Virus record (IMG/VR): IMGVR_UViG_3300025889_017167
Coordinates: 1 to 60,722 of that record
Reading direction: 5' to 3' (one strand)
Source: a virus
DNA: 60,722 nucleotides
Under the pieces are notes generated by a model. That model saw only the letters and a program-made list of their open reading frames with translations, was not told the origin of the DNA and did not search any database. How positions within the stretch are numbered: position 1 is the stretch's first letter; the number at the start of each line of letters is the position of its first letter. This document shows, in pieces, positions 21,988 to 29,621 of this stretch. The translations under genes and the position numbers were made by a program.

Positions 21988-22764
21988 ATGGATCTGGGCC
22001 CTATCCCTTATGAGCCTCCACGGTATATGTCGCCGTCGTCTATTGGGACATTCCAACAGTGCCCAATGAAGTTCAAGTTTTCCAGGCTTGACCGGTTACC
22101 GACAGAGTCGACTGAGGCGCAACATCTGGGCTCGTTTGTTCATGAAGTTTTAGAAGACTTGTTTGCGTTGCCCGCAGAGGAGCGTACCGAGTCAGCCGCT
22201 CGTAGTATCGCTCGGTGGCAGTGGAATATGAAGTGGAATGAAAAGTTCAATGAACTTGCCGAGAAGGGGACAGAAAACGAATTCCGATGGAAGGCGTGGT
22301 GGTGCATTGAGAACTACTTCGGCATGGAGGACCCAACATCTTTTGAGGCTGCTGGCATAGAAGCAAAGATGGATGGTGCGATTGACGGAGTGCCTATCTT
22401 TGGAATTATTGACCGATGGACGTTGGAAAATGACAAGCTTGTAATATCCGACTACAAGACCGGCAAGAAACCTCGCCCTCAGTATGAGTGGGAAAAAAAG
22501 ATGCAGATCACTATCTACAGCATTCTTTTGGCAGAGCAGGAGGAGCGAGAAGTTGAGCGGGCCGAATTGTTGTACTTGAAGTCTGGCGAGTTTGCACGAT
22601 ATGAGATAGATGCTGAACTTGAGTCTGCTGTCCGAGTTGAGGTTAGCAACACTTGGGATAAGGTTACTACGAGTTGTGCTTCGGGGGAATTTCAGACGAT
22701 CACGGGGCCGCTATGTAACTGGTGTGATTATAAACCTATTTGCCCGGAGTGGTCCAATGCCTGA
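21988..22764 (+). CDS. Cas4/RecB-like PD-(D/E)XK exonuclease
   Basis: The N-terminus MSPSSIGTFQQCPMKFKFSRL carries the first cluster Cys; GSFVHEVLEDLF, GIIDRW and ISDYKTGKKP give the nuclease residues (His, Asp, Asp-x-Lys); the C-terminus LCNWCDYKPICP carries three more Cys for an Fe-S cluster. It probably resects DNA ends for the annealing protein. The ATG at 21988 sits right after the upstream stop; an in-frame ATG at 21976 is the alternative. Confidence 0.92.
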   Translation: MDLGPIPYEPPRYMSPSSIGTFQQCPMKFKFSRLDRLPTESTEAQHLGSFVHEVLEDLFALPAEERTESAARSIARWQWNMKWNEKFNELAEKGTENEFRWKAWWCIENYFGMEDPTSFEAAGIEAKMDGAIDGVPIFGIIDRWTLENDKLVISDYKTGKKPRPQYEWEKKMQITIYSILLAEQEEREVERAELLYLKSGEFARYEIDAELESAVRVEVSNTWDKVTTSCASGEFQTITGPLCNWCDYKPICPEWSNA

Positions 22765-23215
22765 TGTTACGTTTGCTCAAATTGTTTCTGAGGATATTAA
22801 GGGCACGTTGGATCAGCGGGAGCAAGATATGCTTCGTTTACCTGAGAATGTGCAGCGTTGGCGGGATACGCTGAGTAATATTATTGAGACTGTGGATGAG
22901 CAGATTACTGCAATTAATGAGTCGGTCGCTTCGGTGCAGAAAATGTATCCTGATTTTGAAAGCAATCCGGTTTCTGAGAATTTGGCGGGTAAACTGTCAA
23001 AGACTGCAAGGTTTCGTTTTCATGCTGAGAAGCGTTTAGCGGAAGCTGATCGTATTTTGTCTATGGGTTCGTTGCCTGACCCTTCGTTGTCGTTGGCCGC
23101 TTTTTTGAAGGCGGCAATTGAACAGCACTTGAGCGATAAGGATGATACTGAGATGGGTCTTGATTATCATGATGAGCGTCTGCGTGATGCGTTGTCAGGG
23201 AAATGGAGTTTTTGA
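22757..23215 (+). CDS. Coiled-coil hypothetical protein, 152 aa
   Basis: The ATG at 22757 overlaps the nuclease gene by 8 bases and follows GGAG. The protein is largely helical (LSNIIETVDEQITAINESVASVQ, HAEKRLAEADRIL) with no known motif. Position suggests a recombination or replication accessory role. Confidence 0.75.
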   Translation: MPDVTFAQIVSEDIKGTLDQREQDMLRLPENVQRWRDTLSNIIETVDEQITAINESVASVQKMYPDFESNPVSENLAGKLSKTARFRFHAEKRLAEADRILSMGSLPDPSLSLAAFLKAAIEQHLSDKDDTEMGLDYHDERLRDALSGKWSF

Positions 23216-24312
23216 TGAAGATTGGCTTGGTTGCAGAAGACTTTAATACGCATAGCAGAGATATGTTGGGTCGCCCCGTTTGGAGTGGTCCGACATGGGT
23301 GCGTTTGGCTCAGTACAGTGATCATTTTAAGGAAATGGGTGTAGATCACCGTTGTGGGACGCTGGGAAGCTTTGCAAACTTTGACGTTTTAGGGGTTGTG
23401 GACGCATCAGGTAAAGCGTGGTTTGACTGCGATGTCATTGTACTGCAGCGGTACATGGATGATAAATTGAAAAGAGATATTCCCAGGGGGCAGGCTGCGG
23501 GTCAAATTTTTATTAATGATGTTGACGACTGGTATTGGGGGTTGAGCAAAAAGAACGCCGCTTACAATGCCACCGATCCTAGCCGTAACCGCTCCAAAAA
23601 CAGAAATATTTATGCTGAAATAATTAGCATGAGTGATGGTGTCATTGCTTCAACTCCGTTCTTGCAGGAAAAGTTGCTCCACTGGAATGACCGCACACTT
23701 CTTCATGGTAACTATGTTGATCTAAAGCGATTTAAAAAGTATTTCAAACACGAAGATAAAGAAAAAATTGTTGTTGGATGGGTCGGCTCTATGATTCACC
23801 GGAGTGGTGATCTGGACATTCTTCGGCCGCACGTTAAGGATATTGGCGAGTTCGCTAGTTGGCACCACACCGGCCACATTCCTCATGCAGGTTACCCAAA
23901 GTTTCATTCTGAACTTGGCATTGCAGAAAGTGACGTAACTTACTTTCCTTTCCAAAACCCTCAGTCGCTCATGGCTGGAATTAATTTTGATGTTGGAATT
24001 GTGCCACTTGTCAACATTCCGTTTAATCATGCCAAGTCGTATGTAAAGGGGATTGAATATGCCGCCGCTAATGTTCCTTTCGTTGCTTCGTGGAGCCCGC
24101 AATACCAGCAATTGTCTGAAGAACATGGTATAGGCGTGGTAGTCTCTAAAGCTTCTGAATATGTGAGCGAACTGAAAAAGTTCTGCGATTTCGACTACCG
24201 GCAAGAGGTCGCAGAAGCCAATCGAAACGCCGTGCAAGCGTTTGATACTAAACTTGGCGCCATTCATCTTTATGAGTGCATTCAAGAAATTGTCAGGCAG
24301 GTTCGGCCATGA
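23215..24312 (+). CDS. Glycosyltransferase, GT4-like
   Basis: The ATG at 23215 forms TGATG with the upstream stop and has GGAG before it. The 365-residue GT-B-like protein starts MKIGLVAEDF, contains FINDVDDWYWGL in the N-terminal lobe, and in the C-terminal lobe KIVVGWVGSMIHRSGDLDIL and GIVPLVNIPFNHAKSYVKGIEYAA (the E-x7-E-like donor site). Phage enzymes of this type have been linked to sugar attachment on virion proteins or DNA. It is separated from the sugar cassette but could use its product. Confidence 0.85.
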   Translation: MKIGLVAEDFNTHSRDMLGRPVWSGPTWVRLAQYSDHFKEMGVDHRCGTLGSFANFDVLGVVDASGKAWFDCDVIVLQRYMDDKLKRDIPRGQAAGQIFINDVDDWYWGLSKKNAAYNATDPSRNRSKNRNIYAEIISMSDGVIASTPFLQEKLLHWNDRTLLHGNYVDLKRFKKYFKHEDKEKIVVGWVGSMIHRSGDLDILRPHVKDIGEFASWHHTGHIPHAGYPKFHSELGIAESDVTYFPFQNPQSLMAGINFDVGIVPLVNIPFNHAKSYVKGIEYAAANVPFVASWSPQYQQLSEEHGIGVVVSKASEYVSELKKFCDFDYRQEVAEANRNAVQAFDTKLGAIHLYECIQEIVRQVRP

Positions 24313-24797
24313 AACGAGGTAAACCTTTACGCCGCACTCCATTTAAAAGCAGCAGAACTAGCGGATCTTTAAAAAGATCACCTTTAAATTATAGGTCAGC
24401 CGGTATGCACGATGCTTACGTTAAGAGGCGTGCTTTAGTTAAGCAGATGCTTGCCCAAACACCGTATTGTCAAGCATGCACGGCTATCTACGTGTTCCCA
24501 CGGCTTATTAAAGGTGAGCCTCTTGGAGTGGTGAATACTCGACCTTCAATTGATTTGCATGAGTTGGTAAATCGCTCTCAAGGTGGGGATATTTTAAATA
24601 GCGATGAGATTATTGTAGTCTGCCGTGAATGCCACAGATGGATTACTAAAAATCCTATAGATGCGGAAAGGCTTGGGTTGCATGTTCCAGGGTGGATGAA
24701 CACTGTAGAAGGAATTAAGGAAGCAACAAGAGTTCGTATTTCGTGGGAGAAGGGGATTTCCGCTGTTCCGTTTTGGGTTGAGGATACGGAGGAATAG
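24309..24797 (+). CDS. HNH-type endonuclease 1
   Basis: The start at 24309 overlaps the glycosyltransferase stop (ATGA). A very basic N-terminus (KRGKPLRRTPFKSSR) precedes YCQACTA, then IDLHELVNRSQGGDI, NSDEIIVVCRECHRWI: paired CxxC motifs and the H-N-H core. It may be a packaging-associated nicking enzyme or a free-standing endonuclease. Confidence 0.82.
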   Translation: MKRGKPLRRTPFKSSRTSGSLKRSPLNYRSAGMHDAYVKRRALVKQMLAQTPYCQACTAIYVFPRLIKGEPLGVVNTRPSIDLHELVNRSQGGDILNSDEIIVVCRECHRWITKNPIDAERLGLHVPGWMNTVEGIKEATRVRISWEKGISAVPFWVEDTEE

Positions 24798-25177
24798 TGG
24801 CTACTTCGTACGGTAAGGCCGCCAAAGCTAAGGCGACAAAGTTACATAGTTTGCTGGTGCGCACTAGAGATAACTTCACATGTCGGTGGTGCGGCGCAAC
24901 GAGGGACGAAGGCAAGCAGATTCAGTGTGCTCATATTATTTCTCGGAGCATAGCGGCTACTCGCACAGATGAGAGAAACGCAATTGCTCTTTGTGCTTCT
25001 TGTCATTGGAAGCAATCCAAAAATCCTTTGGTGTGGGCCCGTTGGCTAGAATCACAGTTTAGCCGGGAGTACTTGGACGATCTGCTTGAGCGAGGCGTTC
25101 CTGGGGTTACTGTTAATTGGGATGATGAGTGCGATAGACTGCAACACGCTCTTGACCTCCTTCTGGGGGATTGGTAG
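24797..25177 (+). CDS. HNH-type endonuclease 2
   Basis: GTG start in TAGTG with the previous stop. It has FTCRWCGATRDEGKQIQCAHIISRS, then RNAIALCASCHWKQSKNP: two CxxC pairs and the H-N-H residues. It is compact (126 aa). Two adjacent, unlike HNH proteins are unusual; one may serve packaging and the other homing or recombination. The TAG stop is part of the -10 box of the next gene. Confidence 0.85.
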   Translation: MATSYGKAAKAKATKLHSLLVRTRDNFTCRWCGATRDEGKQIQCAHIISRSIAATRTDERNAIALCASCHWKQSKNPLVWARWLESQFSREYLDDLLERGVPGVTVNWDDECDRLQHALDLLLGDW

Positions 25178-25180
25178 AAT
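25152..25180 (+). promoter_or_regulatory. Leaderless promoter inside the HNH-2 gene
   Basis: TTGACC (25152-25157), a 17-bp spacer and TAGAAT (25175-25180); the ATG at 25187 is six bases on. The first three bases of the -10 are the HNH-2 stop codon. Confidence 0.75.
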
Positions 25181-25186
25181 ACCTAT

Positions 25187-25534
25187 ATGAATAGCCGTAA
25201 CGCCCCTATTAGTATTGTTGAGGTAGAGTCTGAGTTGATTAGACTTACTTCTGATATTGAAGTAGAGACTGAAGCCTTTGAGGTCTTGGCCAAGGACCAC
25301 GCAAAGAAAGAGGCTGAGTATAAGAAAGAGTGGTTTAAGGAGTTTCTTGCTGCTGAGGGGGCCGTTAAGGTTAAGGAGAGCTGGGCGGGGTACAAGACTT
25401 CTGAGCTTTATTATGAGGCGGTGGTCGCTGAGGCTCTAGTAAAAGCGAAGCGGGAGAAACTCCATTCGTTACGGACGGCCTGTGATTCTTTGCGCACCCT
25501 TGCTGCTAATGTTCGGTCACAAGTGAAGTTTTAG
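25187..25534 (+). CDS. Coiled-coil protein, 115 aa
   Basis: This is a highly helical, charged protein (EVLAKDHAKKEAEYKKEWFKEFL, ALVKAKREKLHSLRTAC). Small helical proteins like this are common next to phage recombination genes, but no function is known. The leaderless promoter supports the ATG at 25187. Confidence 0.75.
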   Translation: MNSRNAPISIVEVESELIRLTSDIEVETEAFEVLAKDHAKKEAEYKKEWFKEFLAAEGAVKVKESWAGYKTSELYYEAVVAEALVKAKREKLHSLRTACDSLRTLAANVRSQVKF

Positions 25535-25542
25535 GAGGTCGG

Positions 25543-26343
25543 GTGATTCACAATATTCATTCTAATATTGCTTCGCTGGCAGTAGATATTGACACGCTGA
25601 TCCCGCTGGAGAACAATGCCCGCAGAGGTGACGTGAATGCTATTATGGCGTCCTACAGTAAGTTTGGGCAAGTTAAGCCCATCGTTGCTGTTGAAAACGA
25701 CAGTGGTGGGCTTACTGTTATTGCGGGCAACCACCAGTTAGAAGCCGCTCGGCGCTTGGGTTGGCAGCAGATAGCCGTGTCAGTGGCGGACCTTGACAGT
25801 GACGATGCTTTAGCCTTTGCGTTAGCAGATAATAGAATTTCTGATATGGGCTCCACAGATAACGACTTACTGTACAAAATGCTAACTGATGTCTTACCGG
25901 CTGATGAAGACTTTTTTGATGCGTTGGGTTGGGATGATTTTTCAGTTGCCGCAATAGAAAATTCTGTTATTTCTGCGGGGATGGCTAATGATAGCAATGC
26001 TGGCTGGTCTGCGCCTCAGGTTGTGATAAACGAAAGCGCCCCATTACCACCCACGTATTCGGATAGCACAGAAGAGCCGCCCTCTACACCTCTTGTTGCA
26101 GACCCTACCAAAATCACGCCTGAAGCGTCCACTGAAACAATTGTGACTCAAGGTAGTACTAGCACTGCGTCCTCTGGTGTCTCTAACGCATCAATTCAAT
26201 TTACCCTAGTGTTTGAAAATGCTGCCCAGCAGTCGATGTGGTATTCGTTTCTTAAGTGGTTGAGAGAGTCTCCTGTGTATGAGGGTTCAACCACTACTGA
26301 GCAGCTGCTTGACTTTATCGCTCAGCATTCAGAACGAGGTTAG
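25543..26343 (+). CDS. ParB/sulfiredoxin-fold protein 1
   Basis: GTG start with AGGAGG seven bases upstream. The N-terminal ParB-like domain has LIPLENNARRGD, ASYSKFGQVKPIVA, TVIAGNHQLEAARRLGW and ALADNRISDMG. A Thr/Ser/Pro linker and a C-terminal domain (SIQFTLVFENAAQQSMWYSFLKWL) follow. Phage ParB-like proteins are often DNA-binding or NTP-hydrolysing partners of modification genes. It lies one base upstream of the PAPS-reductase-like gene, recalling the IbrB/IbrA pair. Confidence 0.85.
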   Translation: MIHNIHSNIASLAVDIDTLIPLENNARRGDVNAIMASYSKFGQVKPIVAVENDSGGLTVIAGNHQLEAARRLGWQQIAVSVADLDSDDALAFALADNRISDMGSTDNDLLYKMLTDVLPADEDFFDALGWDDFSVAAIENSVISAGMANDSNAGWSAPQVVINESAPLPPTYSDSTEEPPSTPLVADPTKITPEASTETIVTQGSTSTASSGVSNASIQFTLVFENAAQQSMWYSFLKWLRESPVYEGSTTTEQLLDFIAQHSERG

Positions 26344-26344
26344 C

Positions 26345-27517
26345 GTGCCTCGCCGCCGCATGTTTTTAGATATCAATTGTGTGGACGCTGCACGCCAACG
26401 CATACGCCACGTTTACGACACTTTCGACACTGTCTGCGTTCAGTTTAGTGGCGGTAAGGACTCCACGGCATGTTTGCATTTAGCTAAGGAAGTGCATGAA
26501 GAGCGGGGACTGGGCCCAGTGAAGGTTATTTTCCGAGATGAGGAAATGCTTTCGCCCGCCATTGAAGATTATGTCACACGGGTCAGCCAGTACGACTGGG
26601 TGGACATGGAATGGTATTGTCTTCCGGTGGGGCAGGAGCTTTGGGTTTTGGGCAGACGTGAGTATATTTTGCTTTGGTCTAAGAAGCGTGAGGATGATGG
26701 AAGGTTGTTTAGGCCGGTTCCAGAGGGTGCTATTACTGCTGCTCATTTTGGACTAGACCCATATAAGAGCATTCCCCGTAAAATAGATGAGTATACGATG
26801 CAGGGCAAGAAAGGACGCACTGCATTTATTACTGGGATTCGTGCAAATGAGTCTATGATTCGTTACAGAACGGTTACACAGAAACTACACGAAAATTATA
26901 TCAACCGTCCGTTTCAGTTGTCAAAAGCGATACCTATGCGATTTGCTAAGATCATTTATGATTGGACTGCTGATGATGTTCTGAAGTTTATTACGGAAGA
27001 ACATGGTAGCGAGTACTGCGCTTACTATGACTATGCTGCGATGTCTGGGGCTAATCAGCGGGTAGGTATTCCATTGCACTCAGTTGCCGCCCGCCGGTTG
27101 AATGATGTTTTGCGAACCGAACCAGAGTTCTATGATGGTTTGGTTCGGTGCTTTCCACAGATTGAAGCGCAACGGCAATTGTGGAGCGAGTTCGATATTG
27201 AAGCATTGATTGATGAGTACGCTGTCGAGGGCTGGAAAGGGGTAAAGCGCTGCATAGACGAAAATGTTCTGACTACTGGTTTGCACCGGTTAGCGATGGT
27301 GTTCACAAACGATTTCAAGAAGCATCATGCGAAAGATCCTTGGGGGTACCCGATTGATCACCTTTTGAGAACATTACTTCTTAATTCATTCTTGGGTTCC
27401 CCCACACCAGTTGGCCCTAAGACTAAAGCGCACAACAAGCGTGTCGCCCTGTTGGAGCAGGAGCATCAACAGCTTATGGACGCTGACAGTCTTGACATAC
27501 AGGATGATACCCGGTAG
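26345..27517 (+). CDS. PAPS-reductase-family PP-loop ATPase (IbrA-like)
   Basis: The GTG at 26345 (GAGG upstream) gives 390 residues. VQFSGGKDSTACLHLA is the PP-loop motif of ATP-pyrophosphatases. Later GIRANESMIRYRTV and PMRFAKIIYDWTADDVLKFI fit the phosphoadenosine-phosphosulfate reductase/DndC family. Such enzymes adenylate a substrate and can move sulfur. It sits between two ParB-fold genes, so a sulfur-based or regulatory DNA modification is conceivable (inference); no DndA-like desulfurase is present in the window. Confidence 0.88.
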   Translation: MPRRRMFLDINCVDAARQRIRHVYDTFDTVCVQFSGGKDSTACLHLAKEVHEERGLGPVKVIFRDEEMLSPAIEDYVTRVSQYDWVDMEWYCLPVGQELWVLGRREYILLWSKKREDDGRLFRPVPEGAITAAHFGLDPYKSIPRKIDEYTMQGKKGRTAFITGIRANESMIRYRTVTQKLHENYINRPFQLSKAIPMRFAKIIYDWTADDVLKFITEEHGSEYCAYYDYAAMSGANQRVGIPLHSVAARRLNDVLRTEPEFYDGLVRCFPQIEAQRQLWSEFDIEALIDEYAVEGWKGVKRCIDENVLTTGLHRLAMVFTNDFKKHHAKDPWGYPIDHLLRTLLLNSFLGSPTPVGPKTKAHNKRVALLEQEHQQLMDADSLDIQDDTR

Positions 27518-27520
27518 AGT
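27492..27520 (+). promoter_or_regulatory. Leaderless promoter inside the PAPS-reductase-like gene
   Basis: TTGACA (27492-27497), a 17-bp spacer and TAGAGT (27515-27520); the ATG at 27527 is six bases on. The upstream stop codon forms the first half of the -10. Confidence 0.78.
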
Positions 27521-27526
27521 AATCAA

Positions 27527-28048
27527 ATGAATGTTACAGAAACAAGCTCATTGACACCCGCAAAGTGGATGTCGACGTGCTATATTGTAAGTCCTGACTA
27601 CTCTAAGTTGCAAGGGTCGATTCGGAAGTTTGGTATTCTTAGCCCTATCGTCATTCAACCCAATGGTACAATTATTGATGGGTACCACCGATGGAAGCTG
27701 GCTAACGAGAATAAGATTTTGAAGGTTCCGGTAGTTGTTGTAGATGTAGACGACATTGAAGCGATGCTTCTCCACGTTGACATGAACAGATATCGTGGTA
27801 TTGTTGTTGCTAAGTATTTGTCTCGTATTGTTCAGAGGATTATGCAATCTGGTCGTTACGATGACGAAGCGCTTCGGCTTAAGATGGGTTTGTCTACTGA
27901 TGAGTTTGATGTTTTGGCGGATGGTACTTTGGTGAAGATGCGTAAGATTAAGCAGCACTCGTATTCGCCTGCATGGGTGCCGATTGAGTCTACCACTGGG
28001 GATGATATTACTGTGGAGCGTCCGACGGGTCATTCTGAACAGGTTTAG
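27527..28048 (+). CDS. ParB/sulfiredoxin-fold protein 2
   Basis: This 173-residue protein has a ParB-like core: SPDYSKLQGSIRKFGILSPIVI, GTIIDGYHRWKLANE and VVVDVDDIEAMLLHVDMNRYRG. The DGYHR signature replaces the GNHQ of the first copy. The C-terminal helical region may bind DNA. It is driven by its own leaderless promoter at the end of the PAPS-reductase-like gene. Confidence 0.83.
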   Translation: MNVTETSSLTPAKWMSTCYIVSPDYSKLQGSIRKFGILSPIVIQPNGTIIDGYHRWKLANENKILKVPVVVVDVDDIEAMLLHVDMNRYRGIVVAKYLSRIVQRIMQSGRYDDEALRLKMGLSTDEFDVLADGTLVKMRKIKQHSYSPAWVPIESTTGDDITVERPTGHSEQV

Positions 28049-28061
28049 AAAGGAAGCTACT

Positions 28062-28394
28062 ATGGAAATGAATGCGTATCAGGCTGCTGCTAGGGAAACT
28101 GCAATTTTTCCACCCTCTCAAGGTGTTGTTTACACTACTCTTGGGTTGGCTGGCGAGGCAGGTGAAGTTGCGGATAAGGTGAAGAAGGTTATCCGTGACG
28201 GTGGCGGGGACTTTTTTAAGGACCCTAAGATTGCTGAAGATATTAAGCGGGAGCTTGGTGATGTTCTTTGGTATGTTGCTGTGCTTTCGGCAGAGTTGGG
28301 GCATTCGTTGGATGAGGTAGCTTCTTTGAATATTGAAAAGCTGGCCGCCCGCTCACAGAAGGGTAAGTTGGGTGGTTCCGGCGACTACCGCTAG
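28062..28394 (+). CDS. MazG-like nucleotide pyrophosphohydrolase
   Basis: The ATG at 28062 has AAAGGAAG upstream. This 110-residue all-helical protein has GLAGEAGEVADKVKKVIRD and DIKRELGDVLWYVA, the E-x-x-E...E-x-x-D metal site of the MazG superfamily. It hydrolyses NTPs or dNTPs to monophosphates, and in phages may lower ppGpp or clear unwanted nucleotides. Confidence 0.9.
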   Translation: MEMNAYQAAARETAIFPPSQGVVYTTLGLAGEAGEVADKVKKVIRDGGGDFFKDPKIAEDIKRELGDVLWYVAVLSAELGHSLDEVASLNIEKLAARSQKGKLGGSGDYR

Positions 28395-28404
28395 CTGGAG
28401 ATCA

Positions 28405-29337
28405 GTGGGCACTCCGGTTAAGGGCCGGGATGCTGACACTGTTCTAAAAGCAGCTAAAGCAAATTATAAAGTAATACTTAGCCCTGTAACAGTTCCTCAC
28501 CCGCTTGATTCCAATATTTTGGTTGATGTACCGGGCCGCTTTTGCACAGGGCGTTTGGTGCCTGATGTTACCGTGGCAACTGGGTATCGGTTAGATAACT
28601 GGGAAGTGGTAAAAGACCGCTATGTCGTAGTGTCTAACGCTGAATTTTATGCCAGGACTGAAAAAATTGCTAAGGCGTTTGGAGAAAAAGCATATCTAGA
28701 CAGTTGTGGGGTTTTGGATAATGGTCGAAAGTTTTTTGTTGTAATCGCTACTGGCACTTTAGAGTTTATTCTGGGTGGCGATTATGATTACATTGACAGC
28801 TATGTTGTGGCTATGACCTCTCATGACGGGTCGATACCTATTTGTTATTACAACTTGGACGTTCGTCGGCGCAATCATGCTGTGTATAGGTTTGAGTGTG
28901 GGAATGCTAGCTTTTCCTTAAGGAAAAGGCACACCCCAAATCATGGTGATAACCAAGTTGAAATTTCAGAAGTAGTGGGTTTGCGACGATCGTGGGATGC
29001 GGCACTCAAGAGGGCTATGACACTCTTGATGACACCGCTTTCTACTGATAAGCTTCATCAAGTTTGCAATGCGCAATGGAATCCAGACTCGGTGTCCTCC
29101 AAAGCCCAACGAGAGCATGTTGATCATGTGCATGATACAATTCAAGATTTGTATTTGCGGGATTACAACTCTAAAGTGTATGGCCAAAGCAAGTGGGCTG
29201 CATTTAACGCTATTTGTGAGTACATTGATTTTCACCGAGATATTCCCGTTTTAGAGGCTGCTCAACATTCTTTGGAAGTTGACAACTTCAACCACCGCAC
29301 AAAGATTAAACTATATGAGAAGCTTCTTTCTATCTGA
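28405..29337 (+). CDS. DUF932 family phage protein
   Basis: The GTG at 28405 follows TGGAG. This 310-residue protein has the DUF932 pattern: YVVVSNAEFY, LDSCGVLDNGRKFFVVIATG, DSYVVAMTSHDGSIPICYYNLDVR, SLRKRHTPN. Members occur in many phages and plasmids; their function is not established. The upstream frame overlapping the mazG gene is rejected as a start. Confidence 0.8.
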   Translation: MGTPVKGRDADTVLKAAKANYKVILSPVTVPHPLDSNILVDVPGRFCTGRLVPDVTVATGYRLDNWEVVKDRYVVVSNAEFYARTEKIAKAFGEKAYLDSCGVLDNGRKFFVVIATGTLEFILGGDYDYIDSYVVAMTSHDGSIPICYYNLDVRRRNHAVYRFECGNASFSLRKRHTPNHGDNQVEISEVVGLRRSWDAALKRAMTLLMTPLSTDKLHQVCNAQWNPDSVSSKAQREHVDHVHDTIQDLYLRDYNSKVYGQSKWAAFNAICEYIDFHRDIPVLEAAQHSLEVDNFNHRTKIKLYEKLLSI

Positions 29338-29351
29338 TAGGTGGTGGTGTT

Positions 29352-29621
29352 ATGAAAGTTTGGATTGATCAAGATTTGTGTACCGGCGACGGACTATGCG
29401 CCGAAATTTGCCCAGGGGTGTTTGGTATGGGCGTAGACGGGCTGGCCTACGTTAAGGAAGTTGACTGGCCCACAGTCTACACCACCGACGGTGTGAATGT
29501 TTCAGACGACCCCATTTTGCAAATGGCTAGTGGACTGGCTAATGTTCCAGACGATTTACTTGAAGCGGTTATTGAGTCTGCAGAAGAGTGTCCTGGCGAG
29601 TGCATCTTCATAGAGCCTTGA
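29352..29621 (+). CDS. Ferredoxin (actinobacterial single-cluster type)
   Basis: This 89-residue protein begins MKVWIDQDLCTGDGLCAEICPGVF and ends EECPGECIFIEP, the shape of actinobacterial ferredoxins that serve P450s. Cluster ligands are Cys10, Cys16, Cys20 and Cys80, with Asp13 in the position often held by Cys or His. A [3Fe-4S] or Asp-ligated [4Fe-4S] cluster is expected. It could feed electrons to a host or phage oxidoreductase; no partner is obvious in the window. Confidence 0.9.
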   Translation: MKVWIDQDLCTGDGLCAEICPGVFGMGVDGLAYVKEVDWPTVYTTDGVNVSDDPILQMASGLANVPDDLLEAVIESAEECPGECIFIEP

